Counted from the stretch's first letter, positions 14,481 to 24,062 are shown. The stretch: 26,319 nucleotides of DNA from Porphyromonadaceae bacterium UBA3318 (GCA_002361235.1 DESI01000001.1:1-26319), one strand, 5' to 3'. Numbers and translations are program-made. Notes: generated from the sequence alone by a model not told the origin.

Positions 14481-17090
14481 ATGAAAAATTATCAGAAAGG
14501 GTTACTCCTGCTGGCGCTTGTGCCGGGCCTTGGCCTGACCGGTTGCGGTGACGAGAGTCCCTGGAGCGGTTCGGACGACATGGGCGGCATCGTGCTCAAC
14601 CTGGAGTCCGACGGTCGCCTGATGCGTCACGGCACGCGTGCCGACGACACTCAATGCCCCATCGTGCCCGATGCCAACGCTTTCGGCATCAAACTGACAA
14701 AGAGCGACAACACCTACAGCAAGACCTGGAGTTCGCTCGAAGGTTTCAACAAGGAATCGGAATTCCCTATCGGCGACTACACCATCGAAGCCGCTTACGG
14801 CGACGTAACCGAGCAGGGCTTCGAGCGTCCATGTTTCAAGGGCACCAACACACTGCATGTATCTCCCGGCACGACAACGCCGGTGAATGTGACCGCCACC
14901 CTGGCCAACGCCATGGTGACGATGCGTTATACCGATGCGTTCCTTGCCAATTATTCCACATATAGCGCCGCAATCGAGACTCCGAACCATTCGGAGCCGG
15001 TGCTGTTTCCGCAGGGTGAGACGCGTTCGGCTTTCATCGATCCCACGGGTGAGGGTTACACCGAGCTGGTGCTGACGCTTACCAACGACCAGGGACAGAC
15101 CGTAAACCTGCGTCCCGCCAAGTTCGTGGCACAGCCGCGCCGCAACTATGTGATTACGGTGAACGTGACCGGCAACGTCAGCAAGGGCGACGCCGTGCTT
15201 GAAATCGGACTCGAGGAGGAAGTGACCAAGGAGACCATCACCATCTCGCTCGGCGACGAGCTGTTCACTTCGCCGGCACCGGAGGTGCGTGCCGTCAACT
15301 TCACCGCAGGCACACCCATCGACCTGATGGAATATGACGAACTGGCAGTAAGCCCGCAGTTCGACCTGTATGCGTTCGGCGGATTCCGGGAGGTGAACCT
15401 TAAGGTGGCCAATACCAACGGCACATACGTGCCGGCGTTCGGATCGAACGTGAATCTGGTCAATGCCGACGCCACCACGCAGGCCCAGCTGGCCGACGCG
15501 GGTGTGAAGGTGTCCGGCCTGTTCCGCAACCCCGACAAGATGGCTGTAGTCAACGTAAAGGATTTCTTAGGCAATCTTCCCGCCGGCGAATATTCGGTCA
15601 AGGTGGAGGTAGTCGATGCGCTGGGCCGTCTGTCGACCGAGACCGTGGAGAATCCCGTGGAGCTGACGGCAAATGTAACCAAGACGGAGTATTCCATAGT
15701 AAGTGCAGGCAACATCGATTATCTGGCCAACGAGGCGCAGGTGGTGGTCAACACCAACTCGCAGCAGCTTAAGAACCGCATCAAGTTCCGCGTCAACAAC
15801 GCCGAGGCTACGGTCAAGAACGTAACCGAGGGTGGAGCCGCTCCCGCACCGAAGCGTACGCGCACGCGCGCCGAGCTTCCTTACACCTATACATATACTC
15901 TGGATGTTCCGCAGGCAACGACCGCTTCGGTGGCAGTGGAAAGCTCGTACGGCAAACTCAAAGCCACGGCCAACGTCACAGTCAACGGACCCGCATACGA
16001 GGTGGTGTCAGATGCTTTCGCCCGCTTCGCGGTGTTCGGCATCGAGACGGAGAATGCCGAGATGAAGGAGTATCTGACCAAGAACCTTACCGTTTACAAC
16101 GGCAATGCTGCGGTAACCCCCGGCAACATCACGCGCGACGTTCAGAATGGCTTTATCACCGTCAAAGGACTGAGTGCCGGCAAAGCATACGATAACATTT
16201 CTCTGAAACTTGGCGATGGCTTTGAGAAGGCAGTGCCTTCATTCACGACCGAAGCGGAGGTTGCAGTGCCTAATGGTGATTTCGGTACAGCCGGCCGTCG
16301 TATTCAGATCGGAGGACTGATGGTAGGCGGCGAATATAAAGTTGACGTCGCATTTTTCAAGGGAACATATCATCATACTTCATCAATAGATCGAACGGAA
16401 CCTGAAGGGTGGGCTACAGTAAACGATCTTACAGCTTACACTAATTCAAGTAATAAAAACACATGGTTCATAGTACCTTCTATGTTCCTTGACAATGGAG
16501 TGTCAGTGATCCGTTCAGTCGGTTACAATCACAACGGAACTACTCCATCAACCTCGGGCGGACAGGGGAATATAAAGTATTACTGTGAGAATTCTCCGAG
16601 TTCTGCACAGCTTGAGAAAGCTGCCGGAGAACTTTTCTTAGGTTCGTATTCATACGATGGAACTGAACATCGCATAAAGGGAACTGCTTTTTCATCGCGA
16701 CCGCTGTCTGTATCATTCGATTATAAGTACATCCCTGTTAATGGTGAACAGGCTCAGGCAGATGTCGAAGTAATAGATGAATCGGGTTCAGTTCTGGCAT
16801 CCGGATCAATGCTCCTTTCCGCTTCTGCCGATATGCAAAATAAAACAATTCGTTTGTCGAATTATGTATTTGGCAAGAAAGCGTCTAAATTATACATCAA
16901 CTTCCGTTCTACAAAATCAGGTGCTGTTCCTGCAATTAATATTCCAACCGGAGGTTCGCTTGATGAAGGCCAAGGCTTAGGTAACAAAACTATATCTGCG
17001 AACAGCTATCATGCTTACGCCAAAGGTTCTGAACTGACAATAGACAATGTTAAGGTGTCGTACGACGGTGTGCCGACAATTACCAAATAA
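14481..17090 (+). CDS. Surface lipoprotein with DUF4493 front and PCMD-like C-terminal domain
   Basis: This 869-residue predicted lipoprotein has a signal peptide ending LGLTGC (lipid-bearing C22) and an acidic GDESPW start that suits export to the outer surface. The front 35-260 (GIVLNLESDGRL, then FPIGDYTIEAAYGDVTEQGF and FKGTNTLHVSPG) is DUF4493-like. Residues 260-590 look like repeated beta-sandwich modules. From PNGDF at 597 the rest resembles the PCMD putative carbohydrate-binding/metabolism domain. Arg-rich TRA motifs occur at 52-54 and 463-465 (KRTRTRAEL). It is the first gene of the operon, 12 nt before the next. GC content falls visibly near 16320, just inside the C-terminal domain. 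Ligand unknown. Confidence 0.82.
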   Translation: MKNYQKGLLLLALVPGLGLTGCGDESPWSGSDDMGGIVLNLESDGRLMRHGTRADDTQCPIVPDANAFGIKLTKSDNTYSKTWSSLEGFNKESEFPIGDYTIEAAYGDVTEQGFERPCFKGTNTLHVSPGTTTPVNVTATLANAMVTMRYTDAFLANYSTYSAAIETPNHSEPVLFPQGETRSAFIDPTGEGYTELVLTLTNDQGQTVNLRPAKFVAQPRRNYVITVNVTGNVSKGDAVLEIGLEEEVTKETITISLGDELFTSPAPEVRAVNFTAGTPIDLMEYDELAVSPQFDLYAFGGFREVNLKVANTNGTYVPAFGSNVNLVNADATTQAQLADAGVKVSGLFRNPDKMAVVNVKDFLGNLPAGEYSVKVEVVDALGRLSTETVENPVELTANVTKTEYSIVSAGNIDYLANEAQVVVNTNSQQLKNRIKFRVNNAEATVKNVTEGGAAPAPKRTRTRAELPYTYTYTLDVPQATTASVAVESSYGKLKATANVTVNGPAYEVVSDAFARFAVFGIETENAEMKEYLTKNLTVYNGNAAVTPGNITRDVQNGFITVKGLSAGKAYDNISLKLGDGFEKAVPSFTTEAEVAVPNGDFGTAGRRIQIGGLMVGGEYKVDVAFFKGTYHHTSSIDRTEPEGWATVNDLTAYTNSSNKNTWFIVPSMFLDNGVSVIRSVGYNHNGTTPSTSGGQGNIKYYCENSPSSAQLEKAAGELFLGSYSYDGTEHRIKGTAFSSRPLSVSFDYKYIPVNGEQAQADVEVIDESGSVLASGSMLLSASADMQNKTIRLSNYVFGKKASKLYINFRSTKSGAVPAINIPTGGSLDEGQGLGNKTISANSYHAYAKGSELTIDNVKVSYDGVPTITK

Positions 17091-17102
17091 TAGAATACAG
17101 AA

Positions 17103-18392
17103 ATGAAAAAGATATATTTGATACCACTTCTGTCGGCAGGCCTTCTGATGGCCGGATGCTCGAAGGAGAAAGGATTCGATGAGGAGATGTCGGACAACGA
17201 GGGACAGGTGCTCAAAACCGCTCTCGACATGTCCACCACTTCGGACCAGATAATGGTGACACGCGCCGAGCAGGGCGTGGACCTGAGCAATTTCAAGATC
17301 AACTTCATAAAGAAGGGCGAGACCGTTGCCGCCAAGAGCTACACATACAGCGAAATGCCCGATGTGGTGACGCTGAAGGTAGGCACATATACCGCTACGG
17401 CTGAGTTGGGCCAGGATCTCAGCGCCGAATGGGAGAATCCCTACTTCAAGGGACAGTCGGAGGAATTCGATGTAGAGGCATACAAGATTACCTCGTTCAT
17501 ATCTCCGATAGAATGCGAGCTGATGAACATCAAGGCCACCATCGCCTTTGACGAAACCCTGTTGGCCGCAATGTCGCCCGATTCGTATGTGGAGGTAAAG
17601 GTAGGCGACAACCCCGGACTGAACTTCACCTCGGCCGAGGCAACCTCCGGTAAGGCCGGTTACTTCAAGCATACCAACGAGAATACTCTCGTAGCCACGT
17701 TCCATGGCAAGGTCAACGGCTCGGATATCGTAGAGAGCAAATCGTACGAAGGAATCGCCAAGGGGCGCTGGTATAAACTGACGTTCAAGCTGCACCAGAA
17801 CAGCGGGGGCGACCCCACGGGCGGTGCGAGCGGTGAAATAGTGGTCGACGCTTCGGTCACTACCGAGGACGTTAACGCCGATGTCACTCTCGAGGATGAC
17901 GAGCCTCTGGACGACAGCGACCGTCCTAACTGGGGCGGCGGTGACGACCCCGAGCCTCCGACACCCGATAATGCGCCTGAGATTATAGCAATATCGCAAG
18001 GCATGGTGTTCGATACTCCCTGGTCTGTAACTGCCGCAAGCGAGTGCGAGTTCAAGATTATAAGTCATGCTGAGGGGGGCATGCAGGAATTTACTTGTGA
18101 AATCATTTCCCAGGACCTGACTCCGGAGGAACTCGGAAGCATGAATCTCCCGAATGTTCTTGACCTGGTAAACGAGCCGGCTCCGGACTCGAAGTACCCC
18201 AATTATTGGAATGTTCTGGGTAACGATCCGTTTAATTTTCCCACAAACGTTGGTGGCCAGTCGGAAGTAATATTCAAACTTTCCGATTTCATGGGAATGA
18301 TGGCGGTTTTCGGCAATCATCAGCACACTTTCAGATTCCATGTGAAGGATGCGAACGGTGAAGTCAACAAGGATCTGATTCTTCAATTCTAA
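17103..18392 (+). CDS. DUF4493-type surface lipoprotein, short form
   Basis: This 429-residue predicted lipoprotein has a lipobox LLMAGC (C19), then SKEKGFDEE. It carries a TRA motif at 53-55. Residues 60-265 resemble the DUF4493 front of its neighbours (VVTLKVGTYTATAELGQ, then NPYFKGQSEEFDVEA). A very acidic Asp/Pro/Gly linker follows at 265-291. The last 137 residues (293-429) form a separate module I do not recognise; it lacks the PCMD motifs of the flanking proteins. The linker-module junction coincides with a drop in GC near 17980. It is the second gene of the operon, with gaps of 12 and 10 nt to its neighbours. A long minus-strand frame over it is a shadow. Confidence 0.78.
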   Translation: MKKIYLIPLLSAGLLMAGCSKEKGFDEEMSDNEGQVLKTALDMSTTSDQIMVTRAEQGVDLSNFKINFIKKGETVAAKSYTYSEMPDVVTLKVGTYTATAELGQDLSAEWENPYFKGQSEEFDVEAYKITSFISPIECELMNIKATIAFDETLLAAMSPDSYVEVKVGDNPGLNFTSAEATSGKAGYFKHTNENTLVATFHGKVNGSDIVESKSYEGIAKGRWYKLTFKLHQNSGGDPTGGASGEIVVDASVTTEDVNADVTLEDDEPLDDSDRPNWGGGDDPEPPTPDNAPEIIAISQGMVFDTPWSVTAASECEFKIISHAEGGMQEFTCEIISQDLTPEELGSMNLPNVLDLVNEPAPDSKYPNYWNVLGNDPFNFPTNVGGQSEVIFKLSDFMGMMAVFGNHQHTFRFHVKDANGEVNKDLILQF

Positions 18393-18402
18393 CTCAAGAG
18401 CA

Positions 18403-20652
18403 ATGAAAACAATAATAAAGTATATTATACTTCCTGGTGCCGTACTCGGCGCCACAGCGTTGCTCCAGAGCTGCGCCATGGAGGCACCTTTCGGAGAGGG
18501 TGGCGAGGGTTCCCTCTCCATCAACACGGAAATCAACGGCGAGACGAAACAGACCCGTGCCGAGAATAATCTTGATAATGCCGAATACTTGCAGACTCTT
18601 CAGGACAAGTGTGTGGTGTTTATCGAGAACAGCCGCGGCGTGATGCGTAAGTACAAGGGTCTGTCGAATATTCCGGCGTCCATCAAACTGTCCTCCGGAC
18701 AATATGTATGCAACGCCTGGACAGGCGACTCCGTAGCGGCTTCGTTCGACAGCAAGTTCTATCGCGGTCAGCAGCCTTTCGAGATAATCGAAAACGAGAG
18801 CACTTCTGTATCCATGAAGTGCAACATAGCCAACGTGGTGGTGTCCGTGGACGCCGCTTCGGTTGCCGGGACAGGATTGCAGAATCCCAAGATCACGTTC
18901 ACGTCGAGTCGCGGTTCGCTGGAATTCGACGAGACGATGTTTGCCGACAACAAGGGTTATTTCATGATTCCGTCGCCGCAAGACACCAAGAACTATACGG
19001 CCGAGAACAGGACTATAACAGTCAATATAGAGGGTACTACCGAGGACGGTCAGGCCTACAGCAAGGAGCACAAGATCGAGAACGTGGAGCGCGCGCATGA
19101 ATATCAGATCGCGTTGAGCGCAGACAAGCCTTCCATTGACGAGGGTGGTGCGTTGATTCAGCTCATCATCAAGGATATTCCAATCATTGACGATACCGTC
19201 GAAATCTTCCCCGCACCTATCGTGAAGGGTTATGGCTTCGATATTGCTGAACAGCTGGTCAACACCGACCGGACGTTCAACGATCAGAAACTCTACATCT
19301 GCGAGTATAAGGGAACAAAGAGCGTGCAGGTAGGATTCAGCGAGAACTTTACCGACATGGCCGACGGCGACCTGCTGAACAATACATACGTCGAGCAGTT
19401 GTCGGCCAAGGGTATCACCGTAGAGCGTCAGAACAGCAAGGATGCCGAAAGTGGCGTGGACGTATATGAGATATATGTCACGTTCCCTGCGGCGTTCCTC
19501 AACGCGCTTCCGTCCAGTCCGACGCAGTACACGGTTGCGATTACGGCCACCGACTCGCGCAACTTAGTTACGGCGGCTTCGCTGCGTATCGCCAACAGCA
19601 ACGATGCGATTGAAAAGATTGACGATGTAATAGCCGATCCGGCTCCCGATGCCGAGACCGCTCCTATGGCTGTCTTAGCTACTAAAGCTACCCTGACCGG
19701 AACTCTCTACAATGCCGATGCCGCACGCTATGGCTTCAAATACCGCAAGGCCGGCGAATCGGCCTGGAACGAGGCTGTGGCAACAGGAGCTAACGGCGCA
19801 CCGCGTCGCACACGCGCCAATAAGGGAACGGCATTCACTGTGACACTGACCGGTCTGGAATCGGGCACTACATACGAATACAAGGCATTTGCAGATGATT
19901 TCGAGTCCACGAATATCCAGACGTTTACCACGGAGTCAAAGTATATCATACCCAATGCCTCTATGGAGGAGTGGAGCACATATCTAAATGGGAATAAAAA
20001 TATCGTATTCCCGGGATTAGGCTCCGAACCTACTGTTTGGGATTCCGGTAACGAGGGAGCTGCATTAGCATCCGAGACAATTTCTGACAAGAGCTCGGAT
20101 ATGAAACATTCCGGCTCGTATTCGGCAAGACTTGAATCAAAGTATGTTTTCAATCTCAAGATGGCTGCAGGAAATGTATTCCTGGGTGATTTCGTTAAAA
20201 TCGATGGTATGGACGGCGTGCTTTCTCTGGGTCGTCCTTACAACGGCTCACATCCTGCAAAGCTGCGTGTATGGGCAAATTATCGTCCCAGTTCAGATAT
20301 GAAGGGTACTGGAGTAAGCAACTACCTGCCTGACGGAATTGATAATGGCCAGATTTATGTGGCTCTTACGGATGAACCTATAGAAATACGCACAAATAAG
20401 AACAATCAGAAGCTGTTCTCCACGGACGACCCACACGTGTTGGCATATGGTCAGGTGACCTGGACTGCCAACTTCGGACCCGATGGCGATCTGGAACAGG
20501 TGGAGATTCCCATTGAGTACTTTGATCGTGCGTATACAACTAAGGCGACTCATCTTGTGGTTACCTGCTGTGCTTCCAAGTTCGGTGATTTCTATGTCGG
20601 AGGTAAGGGCAGTGTATTGTATCTGGATGACTTTGAATTAGTATATGAGTAA
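18403..20652 (+). CDS. Surface lipoprotein: DUF4493-like front, FN3-like domain and PCMD domain
   Basis: This 749-residue predicted lipoprotein has a lipobox ALLQSC (C24). TRA motifs occur at 51-53 and 470-472 (RRTRANKG). The DUF4493-like front (35-245) carries the YVCNAWTGDSVAASFDSKF type of motif. Residues about 425-510 have a fibronectin-III-like pattern (YGFKYRKAGESAWNEA, then LTGLESGTTYEYKAFADD). A PCMD domain spans 516-749 with QIYVALTD, EIRTNKNNQKLF and CCASKFGDFYVGG, motifs shared with the sixth operon gene. GC falls at the PCMD border near 19950. Its last codons overlap the next gene by 8 nt. Binding partner or glycan unknown. Confidence 0.82.
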   Translation: MKTIIKYIILPGAVLGATALLQSCAMEAPFGEGGEGSLSINTEINGETKQTRAENNLDNAEYLQTLQDKCVVFIENSRGVMRKYKGLSNIPASIKLSSGQYVCNAWTGDSVAASFDSKFYRGQQPFEIIENESTSVSMKCNIANVVVSVDAASVAGTGLQNPKITFTSSRGSLEFDETMFADNKGYFMIPSPQDTKNYTAENRTITVNIEGTTEDGQAYSKEHKIENVERAHEYQIALSADKPSIDEGGALIQLIIKDIPIIDDTVEIFPAPIVKGYGFDIAEQLVNTDRTFNDQKLYICEYKGTKSVQVGFSENFTDMADGDLLNNTYVEQLSAKGITVERQNSKDAESGVDVYEIYVTFPAAFLNALPSSPTQYTVAITATDSRNLVTAASLRIANSNDAIEKIDDVIADPAPDAETAPMAVLATKATLTGTLYNADAARYGFKYRKAGESAWNEAVATGANGAPRRTRANKGTAFTVTLTGLESGTTYEYKAFADDFESTNIQTFTTESKYIIPNASMEEWSTYLNGNKNIVFPGLGSEPTVWDSGNEGAALASETISDKSSDMKHSGSYSARLESKYVFNLKMAAGNVFLGDFVKIDGMDGVLSLGRPYNGSHPAKLRVWANYRPSSDMKGTGVSNYLPDGIDNGQIYVALTDEPIEIRTNKNNQKLFSTDDPHVLAYGQVTWTANFGPDGDLEQVEIPIEYFDRAYTTKATHLVVTCCASKFGDFYVGGKGSVLYLDDFELVYE

Positions 20653-21475
20653 ATTCTTCTGGATAGCGATAATCGTATCAATTTTGACTCCGGGCTTGAC
20701 GGCCCGAAGTCAAACTGCGTCTGATGCGCGCCTTTCGACGACTACCGCCGACACGCTGCACATCACGCCGGCCATGATCGACTCCATACGCGCCGCACGC
20801 CCCGTGGTCGAGTTCGAACGCAAACTGGAGTCCGTAGTCCTGGTGCCCAAAGGGCAGTGGATAGCCGGTATCTCGTTCGGATATTCGCAGTCGGACCAGA
20901 ACGACTATCAGTTCCTGGTGTTCGAGAAGATAAACGGCGATACCTACAACGTCAGCGTCAGCCCCAAGCTGCTGTTCGCCTTCAAGGACGACATGGCGGC
21001 GGGCGCCAAGTTCAGCTACACCCGTTCGCTGGTGAAGCTGGCCAGTGCCGACATCGTGTTGGGCGAGGATACGAACTATGACATCAATCATCTGTATTCG
21101 CTGTCGCACAATTACTACGGCACGCTGTTGTTCCGCAACTATTTCAGCCTTGGGCGCACGCGCCGTTTCGGCATCTTCAACGAGGTGCAGCTGCAGTTAG
21201 GCGGCGGTCAGAGCAAGATCACCACCGGCCGCGGCGAGTCGCTGACCGGAACGTACGAACGCAATTTCCAGGCCGGCATCGGCGTGATGCCCGGACTGGT
21301 GTGCTTCCTGAGCAACTACAGCGCCGTCGAGGTCAACATCGGCGTGCTCGGTTTCAATTACCGCCACACCAAGTCCATCAAGGACCAGATATATGTGTCG
21401 CACCGCAAGACGCAGTCGGCTAATTTCAAAATCAATCTGTTCTCCATCTCGTTTGGAGCAGCTTTTTATCTATGA
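20645..21475 (+). CDS. Outer-membrane beta-barrel protein, paralogue 1
   Basis: This 276-residue protein has a signal peptide (MSKFFWIAIIVSILTPGLTA). A short periplasmic-type stretch follows. From LVPKGQWIAGISFGYSQ onward it shows alternating hydrophobic and polar beta strands, ending FKINLFSISFGAAFYL as barrel proteins do. I do not recognise a named family. It resembles the next gene product along its length (shared VPKGQW, RFGI(F/Y)NE, and (V/L)FGFN near the end). It overlaps the upstream lipoprotein gene by 8 nt and the next by 4 nt (ATGA), indicating coupled translation. It may anchor, display or export the operon lipoproteins; this is inference. Confidence 0.78.
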   Translation: MSKFFWIAIIVSILTPGLTARSQTASDARLSTTTADTLHITPAMIDSIRAARPVVEFERKLESVVLVPKGQWIAGISFGYSQSDQNDYQFLVFEKINGDTYNVSVSPKLLFAFKDDMAAGAKFSYTRSLVKLASADIVLGEDTNYDINHLYSLSHNYYGTLLFRNYFSLGRTRRFGIFNEVQLQLGGGQSKITTGRGESLTGTYERNFQAGIGVMPGLVCFLSNYSAVEVNIGVLGFNYRHTKSIKDQIYVSHRKTQSANFKINLFSISFGAAFYL

Positions 21476-22488
21476 TCATGAAGAAGATATCAAACGGATT
21501 GAACAGATTGACGGTCATAGGGCTGATGGCCCTGATGTGTCTGGGTGCCTACGCCGCGCCGGCCCTTGATTCAACGCCGGCCCCTGCCGTGTCTTTGTCG
21601 AAGGCGACTGTGGCGAAACCCGCGGTTTCGCATCCCACGGATTCGGTGTCCCCCAAGGGCGCGTACATCTACATCCCGGACTCGTTGCAGAACGATGTGC
21701 TGCAGCTGCTGCGCGGCCACAGCCGCGTGGTGGACGACAACCTGGACCTGGACCTGGAGGAACAGACCACATACAAGGGCGACACCATCCCGATGGTGCT
21801 GAAACAGCGCAACCTCGGCCGCTACGACCGGGGTCTGTCGGCGCTGCTGTATGTGCCCAAGGGGCAATGGTCGTTCGGACTCACCGTAAGCTACGGCAAC
21901 CTGTCGACCAAGGACCTGGAGATATTCGACCTGCTGAGCGACATCAACATCGGTGCACACGCATTCCGCATACGCCCGTATCTGCAATACACCGTCCGCA
22001 ACAACCTTGCGGTGGGTATGCGGTTCGGCTATTACAACGCCAAGGGCAACGTGGATTCGTTCAAGGTGGATATCGACGAAGACATGAATTTCAGCCTGCA
22101 CGACATCGGCTATAAGGCCGAGTCGTACACCGGGGCCGTGTTCGCCAGCCAGTACATCGGACTGAGCCGCCACGGCCGGTTCGGTATATATAATGAGATA
22201 GAGCTGGCGTTCGGGTCGGGAAGCAGCGACTTCAAGCGCCCGTACGGCGGCAACCTGCGCACCACGCACACCACATGGACCGAGGCGCAGCTTAACTTCT
22301 CGCCCGGTGTCCAGATGTTTATCATGAAGAACGTGTCGTTCCATATCTCGTTCGGCGTGTTCGGCTTCAACATCAAGAAGGAACGTCAGACCGAAGACGG
22401 CAAGGATACGGGCAACCGGCTGTCGTCCGGAGCAAGTTTCCGTTTCAATTTGTTCAACATTAACTTCGGCATCGGCGTCCATATTTAA
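21472..22488 (+). CDS. Outer-membrane beta-barrel protein, paralogue 2
   Basis: This 338-residue paralogue of the upstream barrel protein has a signal peptide ending CLGAYA and a longer periplasmic N-terminal region of about 90 residues rich in Asp, Leu and Pro (PDSLQNDVLQLLRGHSRVVD). The barrel starts at YVPKGQWSFGLTVSYG and ends FRFNLFNINFGIGVHI. The chosen ATG overlaps the previous stop as ATGA; an equally good start is the Met two codons later. Only 1 nt separates its stop from the next gene. The duplicated barrel pair may form a heteromeric surface assembly. Function unknown. Confidence 0.78.
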   Translation: MIMKKISNGLNRLTVIGLMALMCLGAYAAPALDSTPAPAVSLSKATVAKPAVSHPTDSVSPKGAYIYIPDSLQNDVLQLLRGHSRVVDDNLDLDLEEQTTYKGDTIPMVLKQRNLGRYDRGLSALLYVPKGQWSFGLTVSYGNLSTKDLEIFDLLSDINIGAHAFRIRPYLQYTVRNNLAVGMRFGYYNAKGNVDSFKVDIDEDMNFSLHDIGYKAESYTGAVFASQYIGLSRHGRFGIYNEIELAFGSGSSDFKRPYGGNLRTTHTTWTEAQLNFSPGVQMFIMKNVSFHISFGVFGFNIKKERQTEDGKDTGNRLSSGASFRFNLFNINFGIGVHI

Positions 22489-22489
22489 T

Positions 22490-24058
22490 ATGAAGAATCG
22501 GAATATATTGTATATAGCGGCGGTGCTGCTGGCAGTGGCGGGTTGCATCAAGAACGACCTGCCGTATCCGCGCATCATCTGTAACATAACGTCGCTGACG
22601 GCCGAGGGCGAGCTGCGCCAGTCGTACATCGACTCTGTGACGCAGGAGGTGACGGTATATCTTAAGGAGACCGTGGACATCGACCATGTGCGTTTCACGG
22701 AATTCACCATGAGCGCCGGTGCCCGCTGCGACACGAATCTGCTGCAGGGCACGTACGACATGTCGCGGCCATTGTACGTGAAGCTGAGCCTGTATCAGGA
22801 CTATATATGGAAGATTCAGGCCGTACAGGATATAGAACGGTACTTCGAGGTGGACGGCGAGATGGGCAGCAGTGTGATCGACCCGGTGGCCCGCCGCGTG
22901 GTGGTGACCATGCCCGAAGGCACCGATCTGCACCACCTGCGGCTGGTGCGGGCCAAGCTCGGGCCTGCCGGAGTGACGCGGTATGATCCACCGCTCGATC
23001 CGGGTCCCATCGACCTGTACGAGCCGAAGAAGATAACCCTGAAGTATTGGGACCGCGAGGAAGTATGGACCCTCTACGCGCAGATATCTGAACTGGTGGT
23101 CAGCACTTCCAGGGTCGATCCCTGGTCGCAGGTGGTATGGGCTTACGGTATGGGACCGGCCGATGTGAAGAACGGCTTCCAGTACCGCCGTAAGGGCGAC
23201 ATTGACTGGATTGATGTGCCTGAAAGCGCCATCACGCAGACACAGGGCAGCTTCGCGTGTCACATCGACCACCTGGAGCCGCTGACGGACTATGAGGTGC
23301 GCGCCGTGTCGGGCGAGAACGTTGGCAACATCGTTAGCGTCACCACACAGGCCACCGCCGATATCCCCAACGGTGACTTCGAGGACTGGCACAAGACCTC
23401 CAAGGGCATGTGGTGCCCGTGGGCCGAGGACGGCACTTCGTTCTGGGATACGGGCAATACCGGCACCATGACGTTGGGATCGAACAACAGCGAGCCTTCC
23501 GACCATACGCCTACCGGCACCGGTACCGCAGCGCTGCTCAATACCCGCTTCGTGGGCATCGGCATTATCGGCAAACTCGGCGCCGGATCCATATTCACCG
23601 GTGTGTTCGCCAAGGTGGACGGCACCAACGGCATCCTGAACTTCGGGCGCCCGTGGAACCTGAGGCCCACCAAGCTGAAGGGATATTACCAATATCAGGG
23701 CGTGGACATCGACTACACCTCCTCAGAATGGGCCGACCTGAAGGGACGTCCAGATACATGTCAGATATACATAGCGCTGACCGACTGGACCGCGCCGTAC
23801 GAGATCCGCACCAACCCGAAGAACCGTCAGCTGTTCAATCCGAATGCCGACTATGTTATAGGCTACGGCGAGCTGCTTGATGCCGGCACCATGGATAGTT
23901 ACCAGCCGTTCGAAGTCGAGATCAAATACCGCGACACGTCGAAGGTGCCGAGTTATCTGGTCATTTCGTGTTGTGCCTCCAAATTCGGCGACTACTTCAC
24001 CGGCGGCAACGGCTCCAAGCTCTGGGTCGACCAGCTCTCCTTCAGCTACGACTACTGA
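22490..24058 (+). CDS. Surface lipoprotein with FN3-like and PCMD domains
   Basis: This 522-residue predicted lipoprotein has a lipobox AVAGC (C19), then IKNDLPYP. Residues 30-200 form small beta modules (VTVYLKETVDIDHVRFTEF, then DYIWKIQAVQDIERYFEV). Residues 202-290 look FN3-like (FQYRRKGDIDWIDVPES, then LEPLTDYEVRAVSGENVG). A PCMD domain runs 292-522 from IPNGDFEDW, with QIYIALTDW, EIRTNPKNRQLF, CCASKFGDYFTGGNGS and a final Tyr-rich strand. Its PCMD motifs match the third operon gene, but its DNA is GC-rich throughout, unlike the AT-richer PCMD segments upstream. It is the last gene of the operon and is followed by repeats. Confidence 0.84.
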   Translation: MKNRNILYIAAVLLAVAGCIKNDLPYPRIICNITSLTAEGELRQSYIDSVTQEVTVYLKETVDIDHVRFTEFTMSAGARCDTNLLQGTYDMSRPLYVKLSLYQDYIWKIQAVQDIERYFEVDGEMGSSVIDPVARRVVVTMPEGTDLHHLRLVRAKLGPAGVTRYDPPLDPGPIDLYEPKKITLKYWDREEVWTLYAQISELVVSTSRVDPWSQVVWAYGMGPADVKNGFQYRRKGDIDWIDVPESAITQTQGSFACHIDHLEPLTDYEVRAVSGENVGNIVSVTTQATADIPNGDFEDWHKTSKGMWCPWAEDGTSFWDTGNTGTMTLGSNNSEPSDHTPTGTGTAALLNTRFVGIGIIGKLGAGSIFTGVFAKVDGTNGILNFGRPWNLRPTKLKGYYQYQGVDIDYTSSEWADLKGRPDTCQIYIALTDWTAPYEIRTNPKNRQLFNPNADYVIGYGELLDAGTMDSYQPFEVEIKYRDTSKVPSYLVISCCASKFGDYFTGGNGSKLWVDQLSFSYDY

Positions 24059-24062
24059 CGAT

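Noticed and set aside
16977..18536. 519-residue minus-strand open frame over the second lipoprotein gene
   Set aside because: The plus-strand lipoprotein has a signal peptide, lipobox and operon spacing. The minus frame has none and crosses gene borders.
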